From assembly GCA_004009845.1 (NCBI GenBank), contig RMBW01000059.1:124001-188000 (forward strand): 64,000 bases of DNA, read 5' to 3'. Positions 21,070 to 33,100 of the stretch are shown here, one piece after another; within the stretch, counting starts at the first letter, position 1; each line of letters begins with the position of its first letter. Origin of the DNA: Davidsoniella eucalypti (taxonomy: Eukaryota; Ascomycota; Sordariomycetes; Microascales; Ceratocystidaceae). The notes beneath the pieces are model-generated. The model was not told where the DNA came from. It saw only the letters and a program-made list of their open reading frames with translations, and did not search any database. The translations under genes were made by a program, and so were the position numbers.

Positions 21070-22729
21070 TTACAGCTTGTTACCAAGGTTGATATGGACG
21101 GCCTTGACCTGTGAATACCCTTCAAGTCCGGCCTCACCCAGTTCTCTTCCGATACCACTCTGCTTCACACCGCCAAAAGGTACTCTAGGGTCTGAATCTT
21201 GCGTGCTGTTGACCCAAACCATGCCGGCATCGATCTCAGCGGCAAACCTGTGTCCCTTTTCTATGTTCTGCGTGAACACAGCAGCACCAAGGCCGTAGCA
21301 TGAATCGTTGGCAATCTGAATGGCTTCATCTTCAGTTTCGAATGGCACAATGACGACCACAGGGCCAAATATTTCCTCCTTCCAGACACGCATCTCGGGC
21401 TTCACATCGACAAAAACAGTGGGGTCGACAAAGAATCCTTTAGGTAGGTGTGATGGGACACCACCACCGGTAGCAACCTTGGCGCCTTCGCTCTTTCCGG
21501 TCTCGATAAGCTCAAGAATGCGATCCCGCTGGGCCTGTGACACTTGAGGACCCTGGTATGTCTTCTCATCCCATTGGCTGCCGACGATACTCTCGCTCTT
21601 GACGCGAGCGACGAACTTGGCCAGGAACTCATCGTAAATGCTCTTCTGGATCAAAAGACGAGAAGTAGCAGTGCATATTTGGCCCTGGTTGGACATGATG
21701 CCCATGTGGGACCAGTTAACAGCCTGCTCCATATCAGCATCCTCAAGAACGACAAGAGGAGATTTACCGCCAGTCTCCAGAGTAATGTTTTTCAATGTCT
21801 TGGCCGCAGCGGCCATGATGTGGGTAGCTGTAGCGGTAGAACCAGTGAAAGCGATCTTGTCGACACGGGGGTGCTGAGCTAGCGCAGCACCGGCATCCTT
21901 GCCAAGACCGTTGATGATGTTGACGACACCAGCAGGGAAGCCAACCTCCTTGATCAACTTAGCAAGAAGGAGAACAGAGAGAGGAGTCTGCTCGGCAGCC
22001 TTTAAAACAACTGTGTTACCACAGGCCAGGGCTGGTCCCAACTTCCATGAGGCCATAGACAGAGGGTAGTTCCAGGGAATGATCTGGCCAACAACACCGA
22101 TAGGCTGGCGCAGAGTGTATGCCAGCTTGTTGGGAAGCATCATAGTTTGGCCATGGATCTTGTCACACCAGCCAGAATAGTAGCGGATGACACCAATGGC
22201 ATCAGCAAGGTCGGTAGCCAGAGCATCAGCGTAAGTCTTGCCGTTGTCCCAGGCCTCGACGGTAGCAAACAGCTCCTGCTGTTCTTCTAGTTTATCAGCA
22301 AGTTTGGCCATGAGCTGGCCCTTTTCAGCGCCAGACAGCGACTTCCAGGCTTCGCCCTTGAGAGCAGAAGCAGCCGCCTTAACAGCAGTGTCGACGTCTT
22401 CGGCTGTAGCAGAAGCAACAGAAACAATGACTTCCTCAGTGCTAGAAGGGACAAAATATAGGTAAGCGCGTGTTACAGTATGATGGGTTGAAGTCTAGGG
22501 TTACTCACGCAGGGTCAATGGCATCTAGGGTTTGGCCGTTGGATGCAGGCACAAACTCATTGTTGATGAACAAGCCGGTGGGCTGCACCCAAGACTTGCC
22601 GTTAGGGGCCTTGAGAGTAACTTCGAGAGCCATTTTCGGCGATGCAGAGGAATACTTCCGGGTTGTACGCCAAGCAAACAAAGAGCGCTTGACGGGCAAT
22701 GAGCGGAAGATAGATGTCCAGAAGGGCAT
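21070..22729 (-). CDS. NAD(P)-dependent aldehyde dehydrogenase, probable mitochondrial form
   Basis: Oxidises aldehydes (typically acetaldehyde) to acids. Two exons on the minus strand, 22729-22509 and 22441-21070, with donor GTGAGT and acceptor CTAG; 530 aa. Catalytic residues are visible: Cys330 in QGQIC, general-base Glu296 in LETGGKSP, Asn198 in PWNYP, and the cofactor loop FTGSTA near 273-278. Length and motifs fit class 1/2 ALDH (fungal aldA/ALD4-like). Residues 1-32 are rich in Arg, Lys, Ser and Trp with no acidic residue, a likely mitochondrial presequence. A second in-frame ATG (Met33, at 22633) begins MALEV, where many cytosolic homologs start, and has a much better context (AAA-ATG-G) than the first (TTT-ATG-C). 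The C-terminus is NKL, only weakly PTS1-like. It is divergent from the Zn2Cys6 gene. Confidence 0.93.
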
Positions 22730-22942
22730 AAACAATGTCGTACTATTCAGTAGTCCTGCAGGCGGGAGGGCGGATGCTGGCCGGTATCAATTGACAAGGA
22801 CGAATGATATAGGCGTGGCGACTCGCTAAATTGCTCGATAGCGTCTTGGGATTGAAACTGAAGAGAAGATGAGGTGAGGAAAATAATCAACAAATAGAGA
22901 GCGAAACAAAGCCTCCAGCGCCGCGGAGACCTGCAGCCTTTC

Positions 22943-22987
22943 TTATTTAAGCCTTTCGGGCAAAGCTACTGCAAAGCGGGGGAGGGG
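22943..22987 (-). promoter_or_regulatory. ALDH promoter elements: TATA-like, CreA-type and STRE-type sites
   Basis: Reading on the plus strand: TTATTTAA at 22943-22950 gives a TATA-like TTAAATAA on the minus strand. GCGGGG at 22976-22981 fits the CreA consensus SYGGRG. AGGGG at 22983-22987 fits a stress-response element. They lie 215-260 bases upstream of the first ATG. Carbon-catabolite and stress control of ALDH genes is common in fungi; here it is inferred from motifs only. Confidence 0.4.
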
Positions 22988-24761
22988 CGGTTTCCCAGAA
23001 CACAAAACATCGGAGATAAGAACACATGCTAATCTGTCGCTCTTTTGACGATAGCACAGCGCACCGTAACCCTTATTTGTCTAGTTTACGATATGAAAAC
23101 GACGCTTCGCCGATCATATCACAAGCGTTTCCGTGCTAAAAATGCCAGATCAATCCCACTATCGACAACAATTCATATCATGGTGTCATCAAAATCACCG
23201 TTATCCGTGCTGTGTCCCCGATATGGCAAATCTTTCTGGGGTCTAGCGGCCATCCCACAGCCGGCCTACTTGGGCTCAATACACTAGAAACCCTTGAAGC
23301 CACCAGCAACACAGTTCAAGCATTCCCCTCCTCCAACTAGCCATTTCACCAGCATATTTGCCCTTTCTCCAATGAATGATCAAATGGCCCGTCGGCAACC
23401 AATTGAGGACCTTCTTGGCGCACTGTACACTATTAATCCATCGAGCTGTATATCATGAAGTCATGGAGAAAAGAGCTTGCTAATAGTCTTGGAGTCAAAT
23501 AATTCAGAAGAAGCCTCTGTGTCCAGCCGGTCGTCTGGCTGTCGTCGCTTTTGCAGCAAAAACGCCAATTCGACCAGGCAACCAGACAGAATGGGTGGTG
23601 CACGTTGTTAGTGCCATTGTAGCATACAGATATACCCTGATATCTTATCGGCTCGATAAGCTCCTAATAGCACCCATTGTCGTATCGAGGAATATGTAAT
23701 AAAAACTCACAATCTTAGACAGACCGGTTACGTACAACCCGGTGGCATCGAAAGCCGGCATATGCGTTTTGCTGGAAATGGAGATTGCAGCAGTATCTTC
23801 AGCTAGTTTATCCACTAGACTGTTGTTAACATAGGAAACAGGTGCATATCATATATATGCCTATATATCGCCTTTCCTTCTACTGACAAGAACACTCTAC
23901 GAGCATATTCGATAATATCAAAGGCATATGTATGCTGCAGGTGTTGTGAGAACCATAGATATCGAGGACTTGACCATATATGATGTATGATGGTGAACAT
24001 CGCTTTGGTATGTATTTCCTGGTCATGTATAGCACATGTTTGCCGATTAAACGCACCGGATGCGCGCGGATCATCCCGTGACCATGAGTATCCATCGCCA
24101 GTCCAATAGTGCGCGACGTCTCGAGACCCGGAGCTGCGAACAAAGCTTTTGAAAAACTTGGCCGACGGCAAGAAACACTAGCGCCCGAGAGAGACTTACT
24201 ATGTACTTTGGCAAATGCAGATGAAAAGGGCCCAGAGAGCCAACAGCACTAAGAATCAATTCAAGATAAAACATATCCCGGATCTCTAGTTGACGCGCGA
24301 ACAGCTTTCAACATTGTCGGAGCCAAACCAATTGTCAAGTCAGGGGTTACTATTACTATTCAAGGATAAATCCTGCACTGTATAATAGAGTCAAGTAGCA
24401 CATAGTCATTTTCGTGTCTCATAAGGTTGGCTAACCTTTTGCTTGGACTGTCATATTCATACATGTAGCGAGCGTATTACATATATATCTTTTTCCTCTT
24501 CTTCGGGACTTGATATCTTTGAATTTGTCAGCTTATTTAATCTTTGTATTCGACCTTACATATCAGATGTACTGATAATGGGACTTTGTAAAGATAGGGT
24601 TACATGTCACGTGTCGTGTTAGTGCGGAAACATTCCAATTTTATGATTTACATGTACGTGAGTTGCAGATCTGAGTGCCAGGAGACAACCGCACAATCTG
24701 AACGTCGTAGTGCCGTGAATTTTCACATGATGTTTCGCGGGGCGGATAATACCGTCTTCTG

Positions 24762-24766
24762 ATTGG
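24762..24766 (-). promoter_or_regulatory. Inverted CCAAT box upstream of the Zn2Cys6 gene
   Basis: ATTGG on the plus strand (CCAAT on minus), 184 bases upstream of the ATG at 24,950, next to a GC-rich block. It is a candidate HAP-complex site; motif evidence only. Confidence 0.35.
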
Positions 24767-24949
24767 TCAATATCTTGGTTTTTTTACCATAGTCATTGGC
24801 CCTCAGTCGTCGTTGGTCTTGACATTGTTGCGATCGACTTTCGTCTTCCCCGAAGTCACAACTAATTAACCTCTTAGCTGGCTGTAGATACACAGCAAAG
24901 CTAGAGTGTTTCTCATCTTTGAGACAACCAATTCAAAGTTGACGTAATC

Positions 24950-27171
24950 ATGTCTGCCCTTTCACGCACAAGAAAGATTAGTAAGAGCCGTTCACGTACC
25001 TTTACTGGCTGCCGAACCTGCCGCAGTCGGCATCTGAAATGTGACGAGACCAAACCGATCTGCTCGTCCTGTAAGCGGCTGAGTTTGCCATGTGAAGGTT
25101 ACACTCCCGAGTTGCTTTGGGTGCCGGAAAACCAGGCGTCCGAAAAGCAAAAGTCCAGTCACCGTGGAACTTCATATCGATATCCGCTGTTCGCTGAAGA
25201 AGACCGGGATCGGATGAGCAACGAGCTTGTCGAGAGCCTCGGATCAAAATCACCAGATCAGATCTCCGATGAGCTCGACATCGGGCCAGATTTTCCAAAA
25301 GAGAAGATCAAGCTCCAGCGGAAAGGCCCCTTCAGCGTCTTCCAAGTGAATGATATCGACGAAGAACAAGGCGCACGAGATGATGCCAGCAAGAAGTTAG
25401 AAAAGGATAGCTCTGCAAGACCCAACGGCTCAAATAGTCACATTATCCGCAGCCTAGTGTATAAAAAAGACATACACACGAGTCAGGCATCATCTGTTTT
25501 TCAATACTCCCCCTTATCCACTATCAATGAGCAGGATCCTTGGTGCCTAAGCTCCGATGTTGATAACAGTCTTTTGGCTATAGAGCTCGAAAGTTCATGG
25601 CTTGGAGATAATCTTCATGCTAGTCTCGATTCTACGAATACTCTGACTGACTCTGTTGAGATTGTAAATAGGGCTAATCATGATGATACTCTCAACATCT
25701 TTATGGATATCGGCCCTAGTGTTCAACCACCAATATCTAGTGCGCAGTCCCTACCCGTTTATGCCGGATTTTTGATTCGATACTACAGAGACCATGTTGA
25801 CGCGCCGCCTCCAACAGCTAAAGGCACCCGCGTATCTCCATGGCAGGTCCTATTGTTGCCATGTTCTCTGGAGACTTTTGCAGAGCTATCGCTCTGGAGT
25901 TCAACGACTCATGTTCGCCAGAGCATCTTATCGACCTTGCTTGCGCGCAGTGCTCACCATCTCCAGCGCTCGGTCAAACACAACCCGGCAACTGCTCAGT
26001 TCTGGCTGGAAGTTGGACTCAGACATCAAAGCGATGCCCAAAGAAACCTAAAACTGGCTCTTAAGAAAGAGTTCCATAGCTCGACACCATCCAGTTACAA
26101 CGAGATTCTTCTCGCAGTCTTGGCTACTGCCATGGGATCTGTAAGCCCAACACACCCATACATGATCGGTACTTTCTTGTGTTCTTTTATTAACAAATAC
26201 AGGTGTACTATCATGGGCCAAAGTCCTTGAATCTTTTCTTGTTAGATGCAGAGAGGGTTATAAGACTGCGTGGCCTTTTATTTCCAAAGTCCTACAAACT
26301 GCGGCTCCTACATCACATGTACACACATCTACGCATCATGGTAGAGAGCATGATAGTCCCTCAGCCACTCATAGCATCACCACAGCACGCCATACAAGAC
26401 GCTGTGTCTGTTACTGGTGGCAATGGCCGGACCTTTGCCGTGTCAGAGCACAGGCTTTGCACCGAGTTAGACATCACGCGTGAGAAGCCTCCTCACATTG
26501 GCTATACCGACATCCATCTAGAGATATCAGGCCGTTGGCCGCCGACGCTGTACCCCGAAATCTACGGAATTCCCGAGTCTCTGATGACCCTTATATCGCA
26601 GACCATTAGCCTCGCAAATGAGAAGGCTCGCCTCGAAGCCGTTGCCCTGACTAGCCTAACGGTACAGAGAGCTTTGGCCCAGCACATCAAAGTGCTGGAA
26701 CACCATATCTGGTCATGGTCACTGAGCCCTGCGGAAATATCTATCGGCCCCGTTGCACCACCAGGGCTTACGAATGGCGAGGTTGATCTAGTTCAACTAC
26801 CACACACGCAGAACATGGTCTTGGCCATCCACCAAGCCCTCATTATCTACTTCTACCGGCGCGTGCATAAGATGAGCGCCATGATTGTCCAGGATGCCGT
26901 TCAGAAGACACTCGACTACGTAAATCAGTGCCTGGAACAATCGATAGACGACCAGGACTTTGCGACTAGCCTATGCTGGGCGAGCTTTGTAGCGGCTTGT
27001 GAAGCCATGTCTCGGCCACTGCGAGACCAATGGAGAGATATCCTGCTAAAGATCGATGAGAAGGGAGTCTTTTTTGGTGGCGCCAAGCCGAGTGTCATCG
27101 CTCACTTGGTTTGGGACCGGAGACAAAAGACGGGGGATCTGACATACAGTTGGGTCGATGTCAGAGTATGA
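24950..27171 (+). CDS. Zn2Cys6 (fungal binuclear cluster) transcription factor
   Basis: Nuclear DNA-binding regulator, 719 aa in two exons, 24950-26140 and 26203-27171. The donor is GTAAGC and the acceptor ACAG; the 62-nt intron is in phase 0. The binuclear cluster has the canonical C-X2-C-X6-C-X6-C-X2-C-X6-C spacing, with Cys21, 24, 31, 38, 41 and 48. It is preceded by a basic Arg/Lys/Ser stretch (residues 6-17) that may act as nuclear localisation signal. Residues 60-250 are hydrophilic and probably disordered. From about 255 (LPVYAGFLIRYYRDHV) to the C-terminus the sequence is helical and resembles the 'fungal-specific transcription factor domain 2' found in acr-2/UGA3-like regulators; that family placement is from memory of its general pattern. 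Targets are unknown. Its divergent position next to ALDH makes local regulation possible but unproven. Confidence 0.88.
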
Positions 27172-30100
27172 TGAGAATATAATACTCCTTCCCACGATCC
27201 ATAGTACATGTATTCTACACTCGAACCAGTTCTATCTCGTTTAACATGCAAAACGTATTGTAGCCTCACGTTCGGGGTTTTATGCTAGGCCATGTGTTGA
27301 ATCTAGAAAGGTCCGATGGTTGCCGCTACCTAAGACAAATCCCTCAAGCCACTACCAATAATACGGGCTGTTGGTAGGACAGAAGGAGTTCTCTCGGTGG
27401 GAAACCTCAAGCCTAATCATTACATGAATTACCTCACCTAACTCCATCGTCAGCCACAACCTAGAGTCGAGATCCTGGTTGGTGGGTCAGAAAAGCAATA
27501 TAGTAGCAGAAAAGCAAGACATAGATCACAAGATGATAACTAGTGGCTTTTCTTAACTAAGACATTCCGCTTAGTAGTTGTATATAGCTTTAGAGAGGCT
27601 TACCGGGTCATTGGTGCACCGTTATACTTAGAGCACGGCTTGAAATGTATCCATCACCAGGGTTTTCTTTTGTCTTCACGGGCATATATGTAGAGTTATA
27701 TAGTAGTAACTATACTAATACCTAGATTAGATAGTTGTATATGTATAAGATGGAAAGATAGGAAACCGGTCTAGTTAATCGTCTATAACCCTTTGAAGGA
27801 TACTACCTATTGAAGAAGCTCTACTTCAGGATTCAAAAACTGATCATAGGCCAATACGCTATCATCTCGCTAGTCTAGCCAGTTCAATATAAGAATTGAG
27901 TCATACCCTGTTCGCTGAGATTCATTCGCCCAATCGCCGGAGTCCATTTATACCTCAATATGCTCTTAACTTTCTCTTCTCAATACCTTCACCAAGTGCA
28001 CATGCCTATATCCGTACTAATAAGGACTTATCAAGTTTTCATCGGTTGGCCCGGGCTAGGGGTTGATAATAGTCTATCTCAGCTTATCATGAGATTCTTA
28101 CACATGAGTGCTCATCACAGCTTACCACACCTTGATGTTTGTCTCAAAGAGGATAAAACTTTCAAATCTTGAAGATGCTAAGAATACGCTCTCTCATTAG
28201 AAGTAATAAAAGAGAATAATGAAGTAGAACATGGCGACTACAGCTAAAATGGAAGATGGCCCCTGCTTTACAATAAATAAGTCGGAGGCTAACCTTGTAG
28301 GAACTATCAATATTTTATGTATATTTATTTATCTGATAAACGACTATATTATCTAGTTTCTGAACAAGCAAGGAATACACTCAGCCCGCAAAACGAAGGG
28401 TATAACTCACATGTAGACATGTAGCAGATCACTTACGGTCTCAGTTGGGGCGAGAAGCAAGCCCTTGACATATTGCGTTTAGATAAGGTGTTATCACACT
28501 GTTTCGTTCTAGTATACATATCTGCCTACTGTCACTATAGCATTTCGCCTTGTGTGTTGTCGAGCACAGACTATTGCTACTACCTAGATGGCGGACAACC
28601 TTAAGATCCCATGTATGTATGGGGATAACCCTCTATATTTCAAGAACGGGGGGTGTCAGCCAAGCATATCTGTAATTAGAATGTCTACGTAATGAGTGTA
28701 CCTCTGCTAGTATGTGTTATCCTGATGCTTGCTAAAAACAGGGTGTGTACTATAGTACTAGATATGTAGTATACAGCACTAACAACGGCCCCCATCCAGC
28801 CCGTCGGACACCCAGGATAATACGGACTTGCTTGTGTCAATTCATATAATGTTGGACTTAGTCAGCTTGATGATGTGGGGAGGGTCAAAAGAGCTGAGGT
28901 GATGTATCATTTTATACGTCCTCGAAGAGTGAGTTGATGCGAAAACACCGCGTTAACCCCTCCCAAACTAGACTTTACGGACTTGTTGTTGACTGCGAAT
29001 GTAACTCGAGTCGGGGTCTGTGATGTATCATAGCATTTACTATGGCCCTATTACGTGTAATGAAGTACCATCATTATCTACAGATATGGCGTTTGTTTCT
29101 GCTAGTCGAATCAAACAACTCAAGAAAGAAGGAAGGCTGTGAATTTAACACCGATAGCTCCGGCATAGTCCATGCGTGGCTTTAGGGAATACTACCAAAG
29201 TTGCCTGTCCTTAGCAGGCCAATGGTATTCGATAGTGATCGCCTTCGAGGCTTGCAAGGCGAGCAAGAACCCAAACTGAGCATGACACGGGTTATGTTAG
29301 TTGTCGTTCTTCACATGAAACATGGTAATTACGTGCAAGTCCGAACGATCGAGGAGGTAAAGCCATCTTGTTAACCCAGCTAGCAAGCAACCTCACGCAT
29401 AGGACCTATTGGGCGTTTACGAGCAAAGTCCAGTACTATATGTATGTAGACAGCATAACAAATACATAACATGTGTTGTATTGGCTGGCATCATCATATT
29501 ACTTCATGTAGCTTATGATGGCCCCGGCACTGGCCTGCATGTCTCCAGAATGGCAAAAGCTTTGATGCTACTAGCCACCCCCCTAGTTGGAAAATAGACT
29601 CATCTCTTGATGGTCGATTAGCCGAGTGGGTGTATATCGAAATATCAGTATGTATCTACTGTTTGCTGTTTATATACGAATGTTTATGTTGGCATGCTGG
29701 CTATATAGACCCGGCCACATATCGACGCTCAACAAGTATGGTTTAGCAATGAAGCAAAGCCTATTGCAGCCCATGTTACGGATGCTTTGGAATCATAGTT
29801 TACATACAGGCCGAGTGTCTATTTCAAAGATGGAAAGATAAGGCGAACGAGGATTTTTTGCCGGCCTTTAATGGTCGTAAAGGGCGTCGAGTAGTAGGTA
29901 TGGCAGTATGGTATTCTGTAACTATAAGATGAGTAACTAGAATCAGTAGATTGTCCCTTTTAATCCTATGTTGAATGAGGGCCTTTCTGGTGTTGAGAGC
30001 TTTACGCTGCCAATATTAGTATTGCGAAGTGAAGAATAGTATAGTGAAAAATATCAAGAGTACACTAACTCAACACTAACTAGCTAGCTGTATCGGATAA

Positions 30101-33100
30101 CATTTAGCTATAGACTCATAAAATGCAAGTCACATGAGCCAATCTGCATGCGGGACTAAAATAGGAGGTGCCGTTTCCACGGGTCACTTGGCTTTTCACC
30201 TTGATGTCTTGTTGGTACTTGGGCTGACCTACCCCTCTTGTACTTTACCTTTCGCCCTAGATTCAAGTAAATGTCTCAATGTCTCGTTCGGGGACTGAAT
30301 ACTATGTACTGAATTACTATCACAATGTGAAAGCAGCCAACAATCTTCCAAACCTTCGGTATCGCTCTCAGCGCTAATTTCAAATTTGGATGCATCTTCT
30401 GATGATAAAATGTAGTAGGATCTAGTGTAGGCTTGCCCGTCAGCCCAACGTCTTTTACTTCATATCATGCAACAAGCATCGATCGAGGTACTAAGATAGG
30501 CCAACAGATCGCTACAAACCTAGAAATAGCAAACAATACAGGGAAGTTTATGTGCTGTTGCCAGGACTAGCTTAGTAATTTGTAGCGTGAGAACAAGGAT
30601 AGGTCGAGTTGTCAAAAAGAAAAGAACGTTAACCGAATCCCATATCGAAGTTTGAGAACGGATGATGAGGTTGTGCGTGATAGAAAACACAGAAGACGTA
30701 GTTTGCTTTGCTTCGATGAAGATGAATCTTCCGCCACGATAAGAGAACAACAAGCTTTAGATCTCACCTCCAATGTCAATAGAATTCCTGTTGCTGGATC
30801 CCGAGAATTGAGGCCGGCAAAGTCTAGATTTCTCTCGACAAGCTTCTATTGATGCCCAACACTGGAGGAACACTCCGCTTTTTGTTTCACACCTACTCCA
30901 TTACCAAGTTAGATCTAATCACATGAAAAGAATGAGAGGGGCTGAAGGTACTATTACACACCCTCTAATTAGGAGCTGCAGAAGGGATTCTCACTATGAA
31001 GGTGAGCCAAAGTGTCGGTATCATCAATATTGACTTTCACACACAGTAGGCTTGTATGTGGAAATACAGTCAACTGCCCCAAATGGGATAAAAGCCCAGA
31101 GCGGATATGACGAGATGATACTGGCGTCCATCCAGCCCAACCAGAGTCGTGGCATAGCATCAACATTTGCTGTACATGGCAATGAGGGGGTGGAGAAATG
31201 ACGCTCTAACCTTACCTGTGTCGTCAGCTGCCAATTTGACTTCGATATCAGTTAGAACAACACAGGCGCTCGCGTCAGGATCCGTCCAACAGACTCATGT
31301 TACAACCGCAATCTAGACGGCCAATGATAAAGGACCATGCCCACATGATACCCTGCTCGATGATGAGGATATCGTATGAGGATGTGATGCGTTGACGAGC
31401 AGGACGAAGGAGGGCTACACAGAAAAAGCAAATATCAAAGGCCAGAACGGTCGTGACATGGCGCTAATGCAAAACGCAACGGCCAACCGTACCATGAAGG
31501 GGGGGGGAACAATTGTTTGCTGACGTTTTTGTTTTGCTGATCGACGCCAGAGTATGTAGCTTAGGCAGTTGTCAAGGTAAGCCGGTCAGTTGGCCACCCA
31601 AGCAGAAACAATGGCTGGGTGGCCAATTGATAGCATCTGTTTATACCGACCGCCAGCAATAAAAGCAGAGCATAGAGACTGAGCAACATCTTCGGTAAGG
31701 AGCAGATATGGCTGTGTTATTGAGAAAATTACGAGTTCCAGGCGTCCAGGGTCTATTTTGCAAGGTAAGGAAAGGCAGGCAAGCAGGCAAAGAAGCTTAG
31801 GTCGCTTGCCGTCGCTCTTGATCAGGCACTCGCTATGTGGACATGCTAAAATCAAAACAAAGAAGATAAACATGCCTTTCTTTCCCACCAGAGTCGGGCA
31901 GCTACATGCTGAAAAGAGAAGATAAGCTGCCCAACTGGCCGCTTATGGCTGTTTTTGCTTCCATCTTACAAGGACTATGCCTGCTGGCCACGCCGCAGCT
32001 AGCCATCAACAATCAACAGCAAAATACACAGGCGAGCAACGCTAAATATCGCCGTGGCAGGAACAATGCTACGTGAAGGCTTCGTAGACTTTTTCTGGTT
32101 CCTCAGATCGACTTGGCTAGGGACTGTATTTATATTTATTAGTCGTCCTCCAATACGGAGGACATACAAATTCATGTAAGTCGTCGTTGATTTTTATGAT
32201 GCGTCAGTAAAATGAATGGCGCGGGCCTGTTCAAACCGTCCAAGCCCATCACAGACCCTAACTAACTAACCCACTCGCATTTTAATTAGTTAAGCGCCCC
32301 ATATTTCTCGGTAAGATAGATACTAAGCTGTCGGTGAATGGAGGAAAACCGTCAGGGGTTAAAGCTGAAAACACAACTTCGAGTGAGCAACAAGAATAAT
32401 AAGGGTTAGAATAGACATAGCTTTATGCCACATAACTGGGCTCGATTATCACGATAAGAAATAAGTTATGCTGTCTTATGAGTAGAGAAATATGTCATTA
32501 CACATAGACGACGTCTATTGAAGCAAGACACATGCAGTATACATTTCCACCATTGAATGCTCCAATTTCTGCTCTATTTGAGAAAGTTTGGGTCTCCTCC
32601 TAGTAGACCATGTTAGTCACGAAAACGCCATGATATTTCACATGGACCATGGCTCATGTTCCCCAGTCAAAGCTTAGCACCAACTGGCATCAAATACCTG
32701 TGACTTCCCTCTTTGACTACGGCTATTATCAATTTCTCGCACGAGCGTTGGTCGTTAGGGATTTACTTGTATTTGCTTGTATATACAGCCAATACACACT
32801 TATGTCACGACACAAATGAATAGATACTCAAAGATCAGAATATACGGTATATATTGGTGTTTTGGACAACTGACACTGGTATCTACCAGGTAGAAGTGTC
32901 CAAAATAGATCGTCATCAATAGACCACGCTGATAAATGGAATTCGGGAATATCATGGGACTTTGTATTTCAGCGCCGCACATTAGTACTTCAGCTCTATA
33001 GCTCCATAAGATTAATAATGATAAAAAAGTTTTCTGCCACCTGGCAGCTTTTGAAGACTAAGTACCTTTTTTTGGGGAAGACCTGCTGAAATACAAAGTC

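Larger units (their letters stand above)
22730..24949. other. Divergent intergenic region between ALDH and the Zn2Cys6 gene
   Basis: About 2.2 kb with no credible CDS. The left end carries the ALDH promoter elements. The right end carries a GC-rich GCGGGGCGG block (about 24,737-24,745) and an inverted CCAAT box, which point to the Zn2Cys6 gene. The middle is ordinary mixed-composition DNA. Confidence 0.6.

Noticed and set aside
29610..29700. Possible tRNA gene (A-box-like TAGCCGAGTGG)
   Set aside because: No B-box (GGTTCGANNCC-like) within range and no acceptor-stem pairing visible.
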